From: a bacterium
Lineage (GTDB): Bacteria; Elusimicrobiota; Elusimicrobia; UBA1565; UBA9628
DNA: 41,820 nucleotides
NCBI GenBank assembly: GCA_021806745.1
Contig: JAJZQS010000010.1
Coordinates: 1-41,820 of the forward strand
Reading direction: 5' to 3'
In this document: one piece after another, positions 23,471 to 31,746 of the stretch
How positions within the stretch are numbered: position 1 is the stretch's first letter
How the letters are laid out: each line of letters opens with the position of its first letter
The notes under the pieces: generated by a model
Databases searched by the model: none
What the model was told of the DNA's origin: nothing
What the model saw: only the letters and a program-made list of their open reading frames with translations
Position numbers and translations under genes: made by a program

Positions 23471-24559
23471 ATGAGACAACTCAAGCCCGAGGTCGTCCAG
23501 GAGCGCAAGCGCCACCTTCTTCAGTGGATCGTCCATTATTACATCAAGACCTCCAAACCGGTGTCGTCTGGCCTCATCGCCGAGGAGGCGGGCTTGGATT
23601 TGTCCAGCGCGACCATCCGCAGCATCCTGCAGGACTTGGAAGATGAGGGCTACCTGGTCCAGCCCCACTCCTCGTCCGGGCGCGAGCCCAGCGACAAGGG
23701 CTACCGCTTTTTCGTCGACTACCTGTCCGACGTCCAGCGCCTGGCCGCCGCGGAGAAAGACAGCATTGAAGAGCAGTATCGCCGCCGCATCGGAGAACTG
23801 GACACGCTGCTCGTGGAGACTTCCAAGCTTCTGTCGCGTGTGTCGCAGGGCGCGGGCATGGTCTTGTCGCCGCAGGCCAAGCGCCAGACTCTCAAGCGCC
23901 TGGAGATCATCAGCCTGGGCGGGCGCCAGGCGCTGGGCGTGATGGTCACCGAGGAGGGGCTGGTGCGGCACTGGCCGCTGCAGTTGGCCTTCGCGCCGAC
24001 GGCGCGACAGCTCGGGGCGATCAACGCGTTTCTCAACGAGCGCCTGCGCGGCGTGCCGGTCGAGAAGGCCCGGGCCTTGGTGACGGCGAACTTGGGCGCG
24101 ATGGAGCGGGAATTTCGCGCGCTGGCCGACATGGCCGCGGAGATGGTCGAGGAATTCGGGCGCTCCGCCGCTCCGGACTCTCTCTACATCGACGGGGCCG
24201 ACAACATCCTGTCGCAGGCCGAGCGTTTCGGGGATCTTAAGGAGGTGCAGTCGCTGATGCGCGTGATCGGCCAGAAGGGGCGCTTGGCCGAGATTCTCGA
24301 GCGCGAGGTCCACGACGCGGGCCGTAACGACCAGCCCGCGCGCGTGCGCGTGCGCATCGGCGAGGAGGCCGGCCTGCCCGAGCTCAAGAGCGCGAGCTTG
24401 GTCACGCACGTCTACCGCCACGGCGGCCGCGTGGTCGGCGTGCTGGGGATTTTGGGCTCCAAGCGCATGGAGTATTCGCGCATGATGGGGCTGGTCGACT
24501 ACGTGGGGCGGCTGGTGGAGGGCCGCCTCAGCGAGTGGGACGAGGAGGATGCGTCGTGA
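23471..24559 (+). CDS. hrcA: Heat-inducible transcription repressor HrcA
   Basis: The 362-residue product has the HrcA layout. An N-terminal winged helix covers about residues 10-75 (HLLQWIVHYYIKTSKPVSSG, then SATIRSILQDLEDEGYLVQP, and HSSSGREPSDKGYRFFVDYL). A GAF-like domain follows from about 100 (VLSPQAKRQTLKRLEIISLG, GVMVTEEGLVRHWPLQ), and the C-terminal part has VRIGEEAGLPELKSASLVTHVYR and GVLGILGSKRMEYSRMMGLVDYV. It represses chaperone genes by binding CIRCE, and GroEL normally aids its folding. The ATG at 23471 lies 17 nt after the operator and has only a weak GAG upstream. It is first in the operon, and its stop overlaps the grpE GTG. Confidence 0.96.
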   Translation: MRQLKPEVVQERKRHLLQWIVHYYIKTSKPVSSGLIAEEAGLDLSSATIRSILQDLEDEGYLVQPHSSSGREPSDKGYRFFVDYLSDVQRLAAAEKDSIEEQYRRRIGELDTLLVETSKLLSRVSQGAGMVLSPQAKRQTLKRLEIISLGGRQALGVMVTEEGLVRHWPLQLAFAPTARQLGAINAFLNERLRGVPVEKARALVTANLGAMEREFRALADMAAEMVEEFGRSAAPDSLYIDGADNILSQAERFGDLKEVQSLMRVIGQKGRLAEILEREVHDAGRNDQPARVRVRIGEEAGLPELKSASLVTHVYRHGGRVVGVLGILGSKRMEYSRMMGLVDYVGRLVEGRLSEWDEEDAS

Positions 24560-25059
24560 GCGATGAGGCGAAAACGGCCCCGGCCGCGGAAGGCTCCGCG
24601 GCCCCCGCGCCCGCGCCGTCCGCGGAGCCGACGCCGGACTACTACGCCCAGCTCTTGAAGCTGAAGGCGGAGTTCGAGAACTACCGCAAGCGCGTGGACC
24701 GCGACAGGCCCGAGTGGCTCAAGACCGGGCGCGCCGAGGTGTTGGCCAAGCTCCTGCCTCTCTACGACCTGCTCGGCCACGCGCACGCCGAGGTGAAGTC
24801 CGGCCACGCCGACACTCCGTTGGCGCGCGGGCTCGAGGCGATTTTCCGCGAATTCGACAAGCTGTTCCGCGAGGAGAAGATCGCGGCGATGGAGCCGTTG
24901 GGAAAGGCGTTCGATCCGCACTATCACGAGGCGCTGGGCTTCGTCGACAGGCCGGGATTCGAGGAGGGGGCGGTGGCCGACGTGCTGCAGGCCGGCTACC
25001 TGCTCGAAGACAGAGTGTTGCGCGCCGCGAGGGTGCGCCTGCAAAAAAAATCGAACTGA
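24556..25059 (+). CDS. grpE: Nucleotide exchange factor GrpE
   Basis: The GTG at 24556 overlaps the hrcA stop (GTGA) and gives 167 residues; an in-frame ATG at 24535 lies inside hrcA and is less likely. An Ala/Pro/Glu-rich disordered head (1-27) precedes a long helix ([20 protein letters not shown]). The beta-wing domain follows: [15 protein letters not shown], then [25 protein letters not shown]. It releases ADP from DnaK and acts as a thermosensor in many bacteria. It is slightly short for the family but carries all expected parts. dnaK follows after 16 bp with its own GGAGG. Confidence 0.95.
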   Translation: MSDEAKTAPAAEGSAAPAPAPSAEPTPDYYAQLLKLKAEFENYRKRVDRDRPEWLKTGRAEVLAKLLPLYDLLGHAHAEVKSGHADTPLARGLEAIFREFDKLFREEKIAAMEPLGKAFDPHYHEALGFVDRPGFEEGAVADVLQAGYLLEDRVLRAARVRLQKKSN

Positions 25060-25075
25060 CTTTGGAGGAAAGCAC

Positions 25076-26944
25076 ATGAGCAAGATCATCGGAATCGACC
25101 TGGGAACTTCGAACACGGCGGCGGCGGTGCTGGAGGGCGGCAAGCCCACCATCATCCCGTCGGCCGAAGGCACCTCGGTGGGCGGCAAGGCGTTCCCGTC
25201 CTACGTGGCCTTCGCCAAGGACGGTCAACTGCTGGTCGGCGAGCCGGCGCGCCGCCAGGCCGTGGCCAACCCGGACGGGACCTTCATGGCCTTCAAGCGC
25301 AAGATGGGCACCGACCACAAGTTCAAGGGCCCCGACGGCAAGGAGTACACGCCGCAGCAACTGTCGGCGTTCCTGCTTCAGAAGGTCAAGCGCGACGCGG
25401 AGGCGTTCCTGGGCGACAAGGTGGAGAAGGCCGTCATCACCGTGCCCGCCTACTTCAACGACAACCAGCGCCAGGCCACCAAGGACGCGGGCACGATCGC
25501 CGGCCTTGAGGTCGTGCGCATCGTCAACGAGCCCACGGCCGCGTGCCTGGCCTACGGCATCGACAAGAAGGGCAAGGACGAGAAGATCATGGTCTTCGAC
25601 CTGGGCGGCGGCACGCTCGACGTGACCGTGATGGACTTCGGCGGCGGCGTCTTCGAGGTGGTCTCCACCTCCGGCGACACGCAGCTGGGCGGCACGGACA
25701 TGGACAACGCCCTGCTCGACTTCGTGGTGGGCGAGTTCAAAAAGGAGACCGGCGCCGACATCAAGAAGGACGCGATGGCCGTCCAGCGCGTGCGCGAGGC
25801 CGTGGAGAAGGCCAAGATCGAGCTGTCCACGACCTTCGAGACCGACTTGAACCTGCCCTACCTCACCGCGGTCGACAACGCGCCCAAGCATCTGGCCATG
25901 AAGCTCTCGCGCGCGAAGCTGGAGTCCATCGTCGAGCCGATCGTCAAGCGCTGCAAGGCCTCCATGGAGCAGGCGCTGGGCGACGCGAAGCTCAAGGCCT
26001 CCGACATCACCAAGGTGATCTTGGTCGGCGGTCCCACGCGCATGCCCATCGTCCAGAAATTCGTCGAGGACTACGTGGGCAAGAAGCTGGAGCGCGGCGT
26101 CGACCCGATGGAGTGCGTGGCCTCGGGCGCGGCCGTGCAGGCTGCGGTGCTGACCGGCGACGTCAAGGATGTTTTGCTGCTCGACGTGACGCCGTTGACG
26201 CTGGGCATCGAGACTTTGGGCTCGGTGATGACGCCGGTCATCGAGCGCAACACGACCATTCCCGTGGAGAAGTCCCAAGTGTTCTCGACGGCCTCCGACA
26301 ACCAACCGGCGGTGACCGTGCACGTTCTTCAGGGCGAGCGGCCGAAGGCGTCCGACAACGTGAGCCTGGGTAAGTTCGACCTGGACGGCATCCCGCCGGC
26401 CTCGCGGGGAACCCCTCAGATCAAGGTGACCTTCTCGATCGACGCCAACGGCATCCTCAACGTCAAGGCCGAGGACTTGGGCACCAAGAAGACCCAGCAC
26501 ATCACGATCACCGCGCCCAACAAGCTCGACAAGGCCGAGATCGACAAGTTCGTCAAGCAGGCCGAGCAATTCGCCGAGGAGGACAAGAAGTTCAAGGAGA
26601 AGGTCGCGGCCAAGAACGAGGCCGACGCGCTGTTGTTCTCCGCGGAGAAGGCGCTCAAGGAACATGGCGACAAGGTTTCGGCCGAGGACCGGCAGAACAT
26701 CGATCGGTGCGTGTCCGAGCTCAAGGAAGCGCTGAAGGGAGACGATGCGGCGGCCATCAACAAGGCCAAGGAGTCGCTGCTGAAGGCGTCGCACAAGCTC
26801 GCCGAGGAGATGTACAAGTCCGAGCAGGCCAAGGCGGGGGCCGCCGCCGGTGCCGGTGCCGGCGCGGGCGCTTCCGGCGCGGGTGCGGCGGGCGGCGACG
26901 GCGTGGTCGACGCGGAAGTGGTCGACGACAAGGATTCCAAGTAA
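25076..26944 (+). CDS. dnaK: Hsp70 chaperone DnaK
   Basis: The 622-residue product has the ATPase domain ([82 protein letters not shown]), the linker [18 protein letters not shown] and the substrate-binding domain. The helical lid and a Gly/Ala-rich tail ending [13 protein letters not shown] follow. It binds exposed hydrophobic peptides in ATP-driven cycles with DnaJ and GrpE. The segment after residue 75 ([20 protein letters not shown]) is short: the insertion of about 25 residues found in most Gram-negative DnaK is missing, as in Firmicutes and archaeal proteins. The N-terminus ([25 protein letters not shown]) also looks archaeal-like. Confidence 0.97.
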   Translation: MSKIIGIDLGTSNTAAAVLEGGKPTIIPSAEGTSVGGKAFPSYVAFAKDGQLLVGEPARRQAVANPDGTFMAFKRKMGTDHKFKGPDGKEYTPQQLSAFLLQKVKRDAEAFLGDKVEKAVITVPAYFNDNQRQATKDAGTIAGLEVVRIVNEPTAACLAYGIDKKGKDEKIMVFDLGGGTLDVTVMDFGGGVFEVVSTSGDTQLGGTDMDNALLDFVVGEFKKETGADIKKDAMAVQRVREAVEKAKIELSTTFETDLNLPYLTAVDNAPKHLAMKLSRAKLESIVEPIVKRCKASMEQALGDAKLKASDITKVILVGGPTRMPIVQKFVEDYVGKKLERGVDPMECVASGAAVQAAVLTGDVKDVLLLDVTPLTLGIETLGSVMTPVIERNTTIPVEKSQVFSTASDNQPAVTVHVLQGERPKASDNVSLGKFDLDGIPPASRGTPQIKVTFSIDANGILNVKAEDLGTKKTQHITITAPNKLDKAEIDKFVKQAEQFAEEDKKFKEKVAAKNEADALLFSAEKALKEHGDKVSAEDRQNIDRCVSELKEALKGDDAAAINKAKESLLKASHKLAEEMYKSEQAKAGAAAGAGAGAGASGAGAAGGDGVVDAEVVDDKDSK

Positions 26945-26970
26945 GGCCGCGGGTGCGGTCCGGGTGAGAC

Positions 26971-28116
26971 ATGGCTGAAGACTACTACGGGCTTCTGGGG
27001 GTGGCGCGCAACGCCACCGACGCGGAGATCAAGGCCGCCTACCGGAAGCTGGCCATGAAGTATCACCCGGACCGCAACCCGGGCGACAAGCAAGCCGAGG
27101 CCAAGTTCAAGAAAATCGGCGCGGCCTACGAAGCCTTGTCCGACGAAAAAAAGCGCCGTCTCTACGATCAGTTCGGAGAGGCGGGGGTCAACGCCGGCGC
27201 GGCCGGGGGCTTCGGCGGCGGGGGAGGGGCGCCGGGCTTCGAGGGCTTTGGCGGCGCGGGCGTGGACGTCAACGAGGCCTTCGGCGACTTGTTCGAAAAC
27301 CTTTTTGGCGGAGGTCGCGGCGGCGGAAGCCGGCGGCGCTCTTCGGGCGCGGACCTCAAATACGAGACGGAGATATCCCTGGACGACGCGTTCCATGGAC
27401 TGCAGTTGCCGTTGAAGTTCCCGCGCGTGGAGTCGTGCGCGACTTGCGGCGGTTCGGGGGCCAAGCCGGGCTCGCGGCTCAAGCGCTGCGCGGAGTGCCG
27501 CGGTTCCGGGCGCATCCAGCTTTCGCAGGGATTTTTTTCAATGACGCAGACTTGCCCGCGCTGCCGCGGCGAAGGGCAGATCGTGGAAGATCCCTGCCGC
27601 AACTGCAATGGTCAGGGCCGCGTTCGCCGCGAAGCCGACCTCAAGGTCAAGATTCCGCCGGGCATCTACGACGGCGCGACCTTGCGCATTTCTGGCGAGG
27701 GCGAGGCCGCGCCGCACGGCGGCGCGCGCGGCGACCTCTACGTGCACGTCCGCGTCAAAGCCGACCCGCGCTTCGACCGCCACGAGGACGATTTAAAGTC
27801 CGCCGTCGGAGTCGACTTGGCCACGGCGGCTCTGGGCGGCGCGGTGGAAGTTCCCACCATCGACGGCGAGCCGGTGCGCGTGAAGGTTCCGTCGGGCGTG
27901 CAGTCCGGGGCGATCTTGCGCGTGCGTGAAAGGGGCATGCCGCGCTTGCACGGCCGCGGCCGCGGCGATTTGCTGGTGTCGGTGCGCGTGGACGTGCCGC
28001 GCGAGCTCACCGCGCGCCAGCGCGAATTGCTGGAAGAACTGCGCAAGACCTTTCATCCCGACGCCGAGGGCAAGGGCGACTCGGGCGTGTTCGGGCGCAT
28101 CTTCGGCAAGGAGTAG
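26971..28116 (+). CDS. dnaJ: Co-chaperone DnaJ
   Basis: The 381-residue product contains all DnaJ domains. The J domain has H32-P33-D34 ([18 protein letters not shown]). A Gly/Phe-rich stretch follows (about 75-110), then the zinc-binding region with four CxxCxGxG repeats: [24 protein letters not shown] and CRNCNGQG. Two beta-barrel substrate domains come next ([37 protein letters not shown]) and a C-terminal dimerisation part. It delivers substrates to DnaK and stimulates its ATPase. It is the last gene of the HrcA operon, 26 bp after dnaK, and converges on a small membrane-protein gene. No strong terminator was seen after it. Confidence 0.97.
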   Translation: MAEDYYGLLGVARNATDAEIKAAYRKLAMKYHPDRNPGDKQAEAKFKKIGAAYEALSDEKKRRLYDQFGEAGVNAGAAGGFGGGGGAPGFEGFGGAGVDVNEAFGDLFENLFGGGRGGGSRRRSSGADLKYETEISLDDAFHGLQLPLKFPRVESCATCGGSGAKPGSRLKRCAECRGSGRIQLSQGFFSMTQTCPRCRGEGQIVEDPCRNCNGQGRVRREADLKVKIPPGIYDGATLRISGEGEAAPHGGARGDLYVHVRVKADPRFDRHEDDLKSAVGVDLATAALGGAVEVPTIDGEPVRVKVPSGVQSGAILRVRERGMPRLHGRGRGDLLVSVRVDVPRELTARQRELLEELRKTFHPDAEGKGDSGVFGRIFGKE

Positions 28117-28134
28117 CGGCGGCCGCACGCGGCT

Positions 28135-28365
28135 TCAGCAGACCAGCCCCAGGAGCGCTCCGACGACCGCTCCGACCAGCCCGCCCCACTCGGCTCGGGC
28201 ATACAACATCCCGGCGACGTAGCCCAGGACCATCCAGGCCGTGGTCGAGCGGGGCTTCCCCAGGCGCTCGAAGACGGCCGCGGCGGCGAACATCCCCGCC
28301 GTGACGGCCCAGAACAGCGCGGATGCGTGGCGCGGGACATGGAGGGGTACGAAGAGCGTGCTCAC
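28135..28365 (-). CDS. Small hydrophobic membrane protein, function unknown
   Basis: The 76-residue product starts at a GTG (28365) with TAGACT exactly 6 nt upstream, the spacing seen at other leaderless-type starts here. Three hydrophobic segments are visible: ALFWAVTAGMFAAAAVF, STTAWMVLGYVAGMLYA and GGLVGAVVGALLGLVC, the last Gly-rich. I recognise no family. It lies between dnaJ (convergent) and the GNAT gene (divergent). The Gly-x-x-x-Gly spacing in the last helix would favour helix packing or oligomerisation. Confidence 0.6.
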   Translation of the reverse strand: MSTLFVPLHVPRHASALFWAVTAGMFAAAAVFERLGKPRSTTAWMVLGYVAGMLYARAEWGGLVGAVVGALLGLVC

Positions 28366-28467
28366 GCCCGCAGTCTAGCAACTCCGAGCGACCCGCGGCC
28401 GATCGCCGTCGCCAAAGCCAATAGACGACCAGCGCTTGTTTTCCTACCATTGCGCCCGGCCGCGCCG

Positions 28468-29142
28468 ATGCACCCGCTCGACAACCCGATCTGGGAGTCC
28501 CTCGTCAGCCGCCACGCACGCTTCGCGCGGGGCGCGGGGACGGCGCGCCGCTTCGATCCCGAGGTGAGCGTGCTGGCCGGTTTCTCGGGCGAAGCCGAGG
28601 AGGGGCTGGCGGCGCTCGCGGAACTGACCGCGCCTGGCGAGACGGTGGGGGTGTTCATGAGGCGCGCGCCGAAGGCGGCGCCGGGCTGGACGCTCGTGCG
28701 CGGCGGCGAACTCTTGCAAATGGTACGCGCGCAGGGGGAATTCCCGGAGTGCGCGCGGGAACTCGTCGAGCTCGGCGCGGGTGACGCGCAGGATATGTTG
28801 GCGCTGGCGGAGCTCGCCAAGCCCGGGCCCTTTTCGATGCGTACGCGCGAGCTCGGGCTCTACTTGGGGGTGCGCGAGGGCGGGCGGCTCGCGGCGATGT
28901 CGGGCGAGAGGCTCAAGATTCCCGGCTGGACGGAGATCAGCGCGGTGTGCTCGCATCCGGAGCATCTCGGACGCGGGCACGCGGCGGCGCTGATGTCTGA
29001 AGTCGGACGGCGCATCGTTGCGCGCGGGGAACGGCCGTTCCTTCACGTCCTGCCGGCAAACGCGCGCGCGCTCGCGCTCTACGAACGGCTGGGCTTCCGG
29101 ACGCGGACCGCGTTTCGCTACGCGCTCTTGCGTCGCGACTGA
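28468..29142 (+). CDS. GNAT family N-acetyltransferase
   Basis: From the ATG at 28468 (MHPLDNPIWESL) the product is 224 residues; the frame is open upstream but that part overlaps the divergent membrane-protein gene and its promoter. The C-terminal half carries the acetyl-CoA fold: LGVREGGRLAAMSGERLKIP, then ISAVCSHPEHLGRGHAAALM with the R/Q-x-x-G-x-A pyrophosphate loop (LGRGHAAAL), and FLHVLPANARALALYERLGF typical of FR47-like enzymes. The N-terminal half (HARFARGAGTARRFDPEVSVLAGF) is seen in related two-lobed members. It would transfer acetyl from acetyl-CoA to an amine; the substrate is unknown. A possible -10, TACCAT, is at 28445-28450. Confidence 0.82.
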   Translation: MHPLDNPIWESLVSRHARFARGAGTARRFDPEVSVLAGFSGEAEEGLAALAELTAPGETVGVFMRRAPKAAPGWTLVRGGELLQMVRAQGEFPECARELVELGAGDAQDMLALAELAKPGPFSMRTRELGLYLGVREGGRLAAMSGERLKIPGWTEISAVCSHPEHLGRGHAAALMSEVGRRIVARGERPFLHVLPANARALALYERLGFRTRTAFRYALLRRD

Positions 29143-29217
29143 CGGCGCCGCGCGGCCAAAGGCGGGAAACGGGCTCTCCCGTTGTTGGTAGAATCGGGGC
29201 CGAGAGGTGATGCGCCC

Positions 29218-29991
29218 ATGCCCCAGTTCTTCGTCGCTGCCGCCGACATTCACAAGAAGTCGTTTCGCCTGACCGGGCCCGAGGCGTTTCACGTGGTCAA
29301 GGTCCTGCGCTTCTGCCGGGGACAGAGCATCGAGCTCTTCGACGGCAAGGGCGGGCGCTTCGAGGGCGTCATCGAAGACATCGGCTCCGACGGCGTCGTG
29401 ACCGGGCGCATTTCGGCCACGCTGAAGGCCGACGACGCGCGCGCGCCCGCGCGCGTGCACTTGCATCTGGGCTTGCTGAAATCCAGCCATTGGGACTACG
29501 CGCTGGAGAAGGGAACGGAGCTCGGCGCGGCGTCGTTCACGCCGATCCTGACGCCGCGCACCGTCGTCTTGCTGCACGAAGTCGAGCGCGCGCGCGCCAA
29601 GCAGGACCGCTGGGCGCGCGTGGTGATGGCCGCGGCCAAGCAGTGCGGGCGCGCCGAACTGCCGCCCGTCCACGAGCCGCGGCCTTTTCGCGACGCGATG
29701 CGCGCCTGCAAGGACCGGGGGCTGATTCTTCTGGCGTGGGAGGGAATGGCGGGCTCGACGGCCGGCGAGAGCCTGCGCGCGGTCCTGCGCGCGGCCGACG
29801 CCGGGCGCGGCGCGCAGGCGCTGGAGGTGCATCTGTTCGTCGGCCCGGAGGGCGGCTTCACGGAGGAGGAGGTGGAACTCGCCGAAACCGAGGGAGCGGA
29901 GCTCTTCGGTTTGGGGCCGCGCGTGCTGCGCGCGGAGACCGCCGCCGCGGCGGCGACGGCGATCGTGCAATACGAGTTGGGCGGCTTGTGA
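29218..29991 (+). CDS. rsmE: 16S rRNA (uracil-1498-N3)-methyltransferase RsmE
   Basis: The ATG at 29218 follows GAGAGG and gives 257 residues; a TTG-started extension to 29182 would cross the likely -10 box TAGAAT (29189-29194). The N-terminal PUA-like domain (MPQFFVAAADIHKKSFRLTG, FHVVKVLRF) precedes a SPOUT trefoil-knot domain: HLHLGLLKSSHWDYALEKGTELG, VVMAAAKQCGRAELPPVHEP and FVGPEGGFTEEEVELAE, then LGPRVLRAETAAAAATAIV, which binds SAM. It methylates N3 of U1498 in the 30S subunit. The stop overlaps the GTG of the next membrane-protein gene. The placement after dnaJ is common in several phyla. Confidence 0.94.
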   Translation: MPQFFVAAADIHKKSFRLTGPEAFHVVKVLRFCRGQSIELFDGKGGRFEGVIEDIGSDGVVTGRISATLKADDARAPARVHLHLGLLKSSHWDYALEKGTELGAASFTPILTPRTVVLLHEVERARAKQDRWARVVMAAAKQCGRAELPPVHEPRPFRDAMRACKDRGLILLAWEGMAGSTAGESLRAVLRAADAGRGAQALEVHLFVGPEGGFTEEEVELAETEGAELFGLGPRVLRAETAAAAATAIVQYELGGL

Positions 29992-30488
29992 CGGCGCCGT
30001 CCGACGATCCCGCGTTCGAGGCGAAGCTCGCCGCCGCCTCGAAGATTCTGGTCCCGGCCGCCGCGGGGCTGGGAGCGGGGGTCGCGGGCATGGCCGCGAC
30101 GGCCGCGGTGCTGGCGCTGCTGCGCTCGCCCGGCGCGGCCTGGAGCGACGACTCGCGCCTGGTCGGCCTGCTCACGGCGCTTTCGTTGGCCGGGAATTTG
30201 GCCGCGGGATTTGCCGCCGACATCCTGTGGAAGGCGCGCTTGCGCGCAGCCGCGCCTCGATGCGCCGACGCCTTGACGGCGGCTTTCGTCTTGCGCGTCG
30301 TCCCGCGCGAGGCCGCCGCCATGCTCGGCGGCGTGGCGGCTGTGCTCGGAGCTCAGAGCGGGCTGCTGCGCGCGCGGCCGGTGTATTGGCTGTCACTGGC
30401 GCCCGCGGCCCTGTTTTTGAATTTTCTGCGCGAGGTCTGGCCCAGCCCGCGCAACCTGCGCGACGAATTGGAGAAGATCGTCCGTTGA
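29988..30488 (+). CDS. Hypothetical membrane protein coupled to rsmE
   Basis: The GTG at 29988 overlaps the rsmE stop (GTGA), giving 166 residues; the longer open frame back to 29490 is a shadow of rsmE. Hydrophobic segments are visible at about residues 22-48, 60-80 and 105-150 (ILVPAAAGLGAGVAGMAATA, LVGLLTALSLAGNLAAGFAA, ALTAAFVLRVVPREAAAMLG, LSLAPAALFLNFLREVWPS). No known family was recognised. The tight coupling predicts co-translation with rsmE. The tail (PRNLRDELEKIVR) is charged and likely cytoplasmic. No motif points to transport or enzyme activity. Confidence 0.7.
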   Translation: MTAPSDDPAFEAKLAAASKILVPAAAGLGAGVAGMAATAAVLALLRSPGAAWSDDSRLVGLLTALSLAGNLAAGFAADILWKARLRAAAPRCADALTAAFVLRVVPREAAAMLGGVAAVLGAQSGLLRARPVYWLSLAPAALFLNFLREVWPSPRNLRDELEKIVR

Positions 30489-30548
30489 GCGCGCGGCGAG
30501 CGCGCGATCGCGAAGCTTTTGGATCTCGGTTCTCCTGCGTGCTGTTTT

Positions 30549-30576
30549 ATGATAAATTAGTTATTTAGATTATCAT
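30549..30576 (+). promoter_or_regulatory. AT-rich inverted repeat at the start of the DUF4143 ATPase gene
   Basis: ATGATAA (30549-30555), 14 bases, then TTATCAT (30570-30576) form a perfect 7-bp dyad whose right arm overlaps the ATG at 30575. TATGAT within the left part is a candidate -10 box. A repressor bound here would block both transcription and initiation; which protein binds is unknown. The region is much more AT-rich than its surroundings. Confidence 0.4.
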
Positions 30577-31723
30577 GTATAAACGAAAACAAGTTTTTCT
30601 TGGAAGGGGCCATGAGTCCTGCTTCCTGTGGGGCGCGCGTCAGGCCGGCAAGAGTACGCTGCTCAAGAGCCTCTTTCCGGACTCGCCGCGCTACGATCTC
30701 CTTCTTTCCGACGAATACCGGCGGTTGAGCACGCGTCCCGCGCTGCTGCGCGAGGAGCTGCTCGCGCGGCCTCCCGGCGCACGCCCGGTCGTCATCGACG
30801 AAGTCCAAAAAATTCCCGGACTGCTCGACGAGGTTCAGTGGCTTGCCGTCAACCACCGCGTGCAGTTCATCCTTTGCGGGTCCAGCGCGCGCAAGCTCAA
30901 GCGCGGCGGGGCTAATCTCCTCGGTGGACGGGCGCTGCGCTACGAGCTCTTCCCGCTGGTCCATCCGGAGATTCCCGAGTTCGACTTGCTGCGCGCGCTC
31001 AACAACGGGCTCATCCCCCGCCACTACCGGGCAGAACATCCTCGCGGGCTCCTGGAGGCCTATGTCGGCGACTACCTGAAGGAGGAGATCGCCGCGGAGG
31101 CTCTGACGCGGAATATTCCCGCGTTCGGCCGTTTTCTGGAGACGGCGGCATTCAGCAACGGCGAGATCGTCAACTACCAGAACATCGCCGCCGAATGCGG
31201 CGTGAGCGCGCCGACCGTGAAGCAGTATTTTCAGATCTTGGAAGACACTCTGATCGGCCGCATGGTCCCTTCGTTCCAAAAGCGCCCTAAAAGGCGCGTG
31301 ATCATGGCCCCGCGCTTCTATTACTTCGACGTCGGTTTGGCGAGCTTCCTGCTCAAGCGCGGGAAGGTTGCGCCGCGCAGCGAGGCGTTCGGGAAAGCCT
31401 TCGAGCACTTCATTTATCAGGAGCTGACGGCGCACAGCCACTACTCGGGCCTTCACTATCCCATCGCCTATTGGCGCACGGCCTCGCAGTTGGAGGTCGA
31501 TTTCATCCTGGGCGATCACGAGGTTGCCGTCGAAGTCAAAGGCAGCGAGCAGGTGGCCGCGCATCATCTGACGGGACTCAAGGCCTTCCGCGAGGAATAT
31601 AAGACCAAGTATTCCATCGTCGTTTCTCTCGACGCGAAGCCCCGGATCATCGATGGGATCACGATCCTTCCTTGGCAGTCGTTCCTCAGGAAGCTCTGGG
31701 CAGGAGAGATCGTCTCGGCGTAG
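30575..31723 (+). CDS. AAA-type ATPase with C-terminal DUF4143 nuclease-like domain
   Basis: The 382-residue product has an AAA_14-type ATPase (LWGARQAGKST Walker A near residues 19-29; PVVIDEVQKIP Walker B; FILCGSSARKLKRGGANLL sensor) and a DUF4143 part: YVGDYLKEEIAAEALTRN, NYQNIAAECGVSAPTVKQYFQILEDTLIG (a helix-turn-helix), YYFDVGLASFL, then FEHFIYQELTAH and VDFILGDHEVAVEVKGS, which resembles a PD-(D/E)xK core (D, then E-V-K). Such proteins are scattered and often transferred; their role is unclear, with proposals including mobile elements and defence. The AT-rich promoter and the tight abutment on mtaB suggest insertion here. The stop is 23 bp before the predicted mtaB start. Confidence 0.85.
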   Translation: MYKRKQVFLGRGHESCFLWGARQAGKSTLLKSLFPDSPRYDLLLSDEYRRLSTRPALLREELLARPPGARPVVIDEVQKIPGLLDEVQWLAVNHRVQFILCGSSARKLKRGGANLLGGRALRYELFPLVHPEIPEFDLLRALNNGLIPRHYRAEHPRGLLEAYVGDYLKEEIAAEALTRNIPAFGRFLETAAFSNGEIVNYQNIAAECGVSAPTVKQYFQILEDTLIGRMVPSFQKRPKRRVIMAPRFYYFDVGLASFLLKRGKVAPRSEAFGKAFEHFIYQELTAHSHYSGLHYPIAYWRTASQLEVDFILGDHEVAVEVKGSEQVAAHHLTGLKAFREEYKTKYSIVVSLDAKPRIIDGITILPWQSFLRKLWAGEIVSA

Positions 31724-31734
31724 GCGCGAAGCTG

Positions 31735-31740
31735 TATAAT
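31735..31740 (+). promoter_or_regulatory. TATAAT -10 box of mtaB
   Basis: An exact TATAAT lies 6 nt upstream of the ATC at 31747. This is the same spacing as at five other plus-strand starts here. No good -35 box is visible upstream, where the end of the ATPase gene lies. Confidence 0.5.
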
Positions 31741-31746
31741 TCCGGC

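Noticed and set aside
24719-26794. 691-residue open frame on the minus strand opposite grpE/dnaK
   Set aside because: It is the mirror of dnaK codons; such antisense frames of dnaK have been mislabelled in databases as NAD-specific glutamate dehydrogenase. Leu/His/Gly/Arg-rich composition without domains shows it is a shadow.
28117-28134. Possible terminator after dnaJ
   Set aside because: Only a short GC-rich repeat is present with no T-run on the plus strand, so no intrinsic terminator could be supported.
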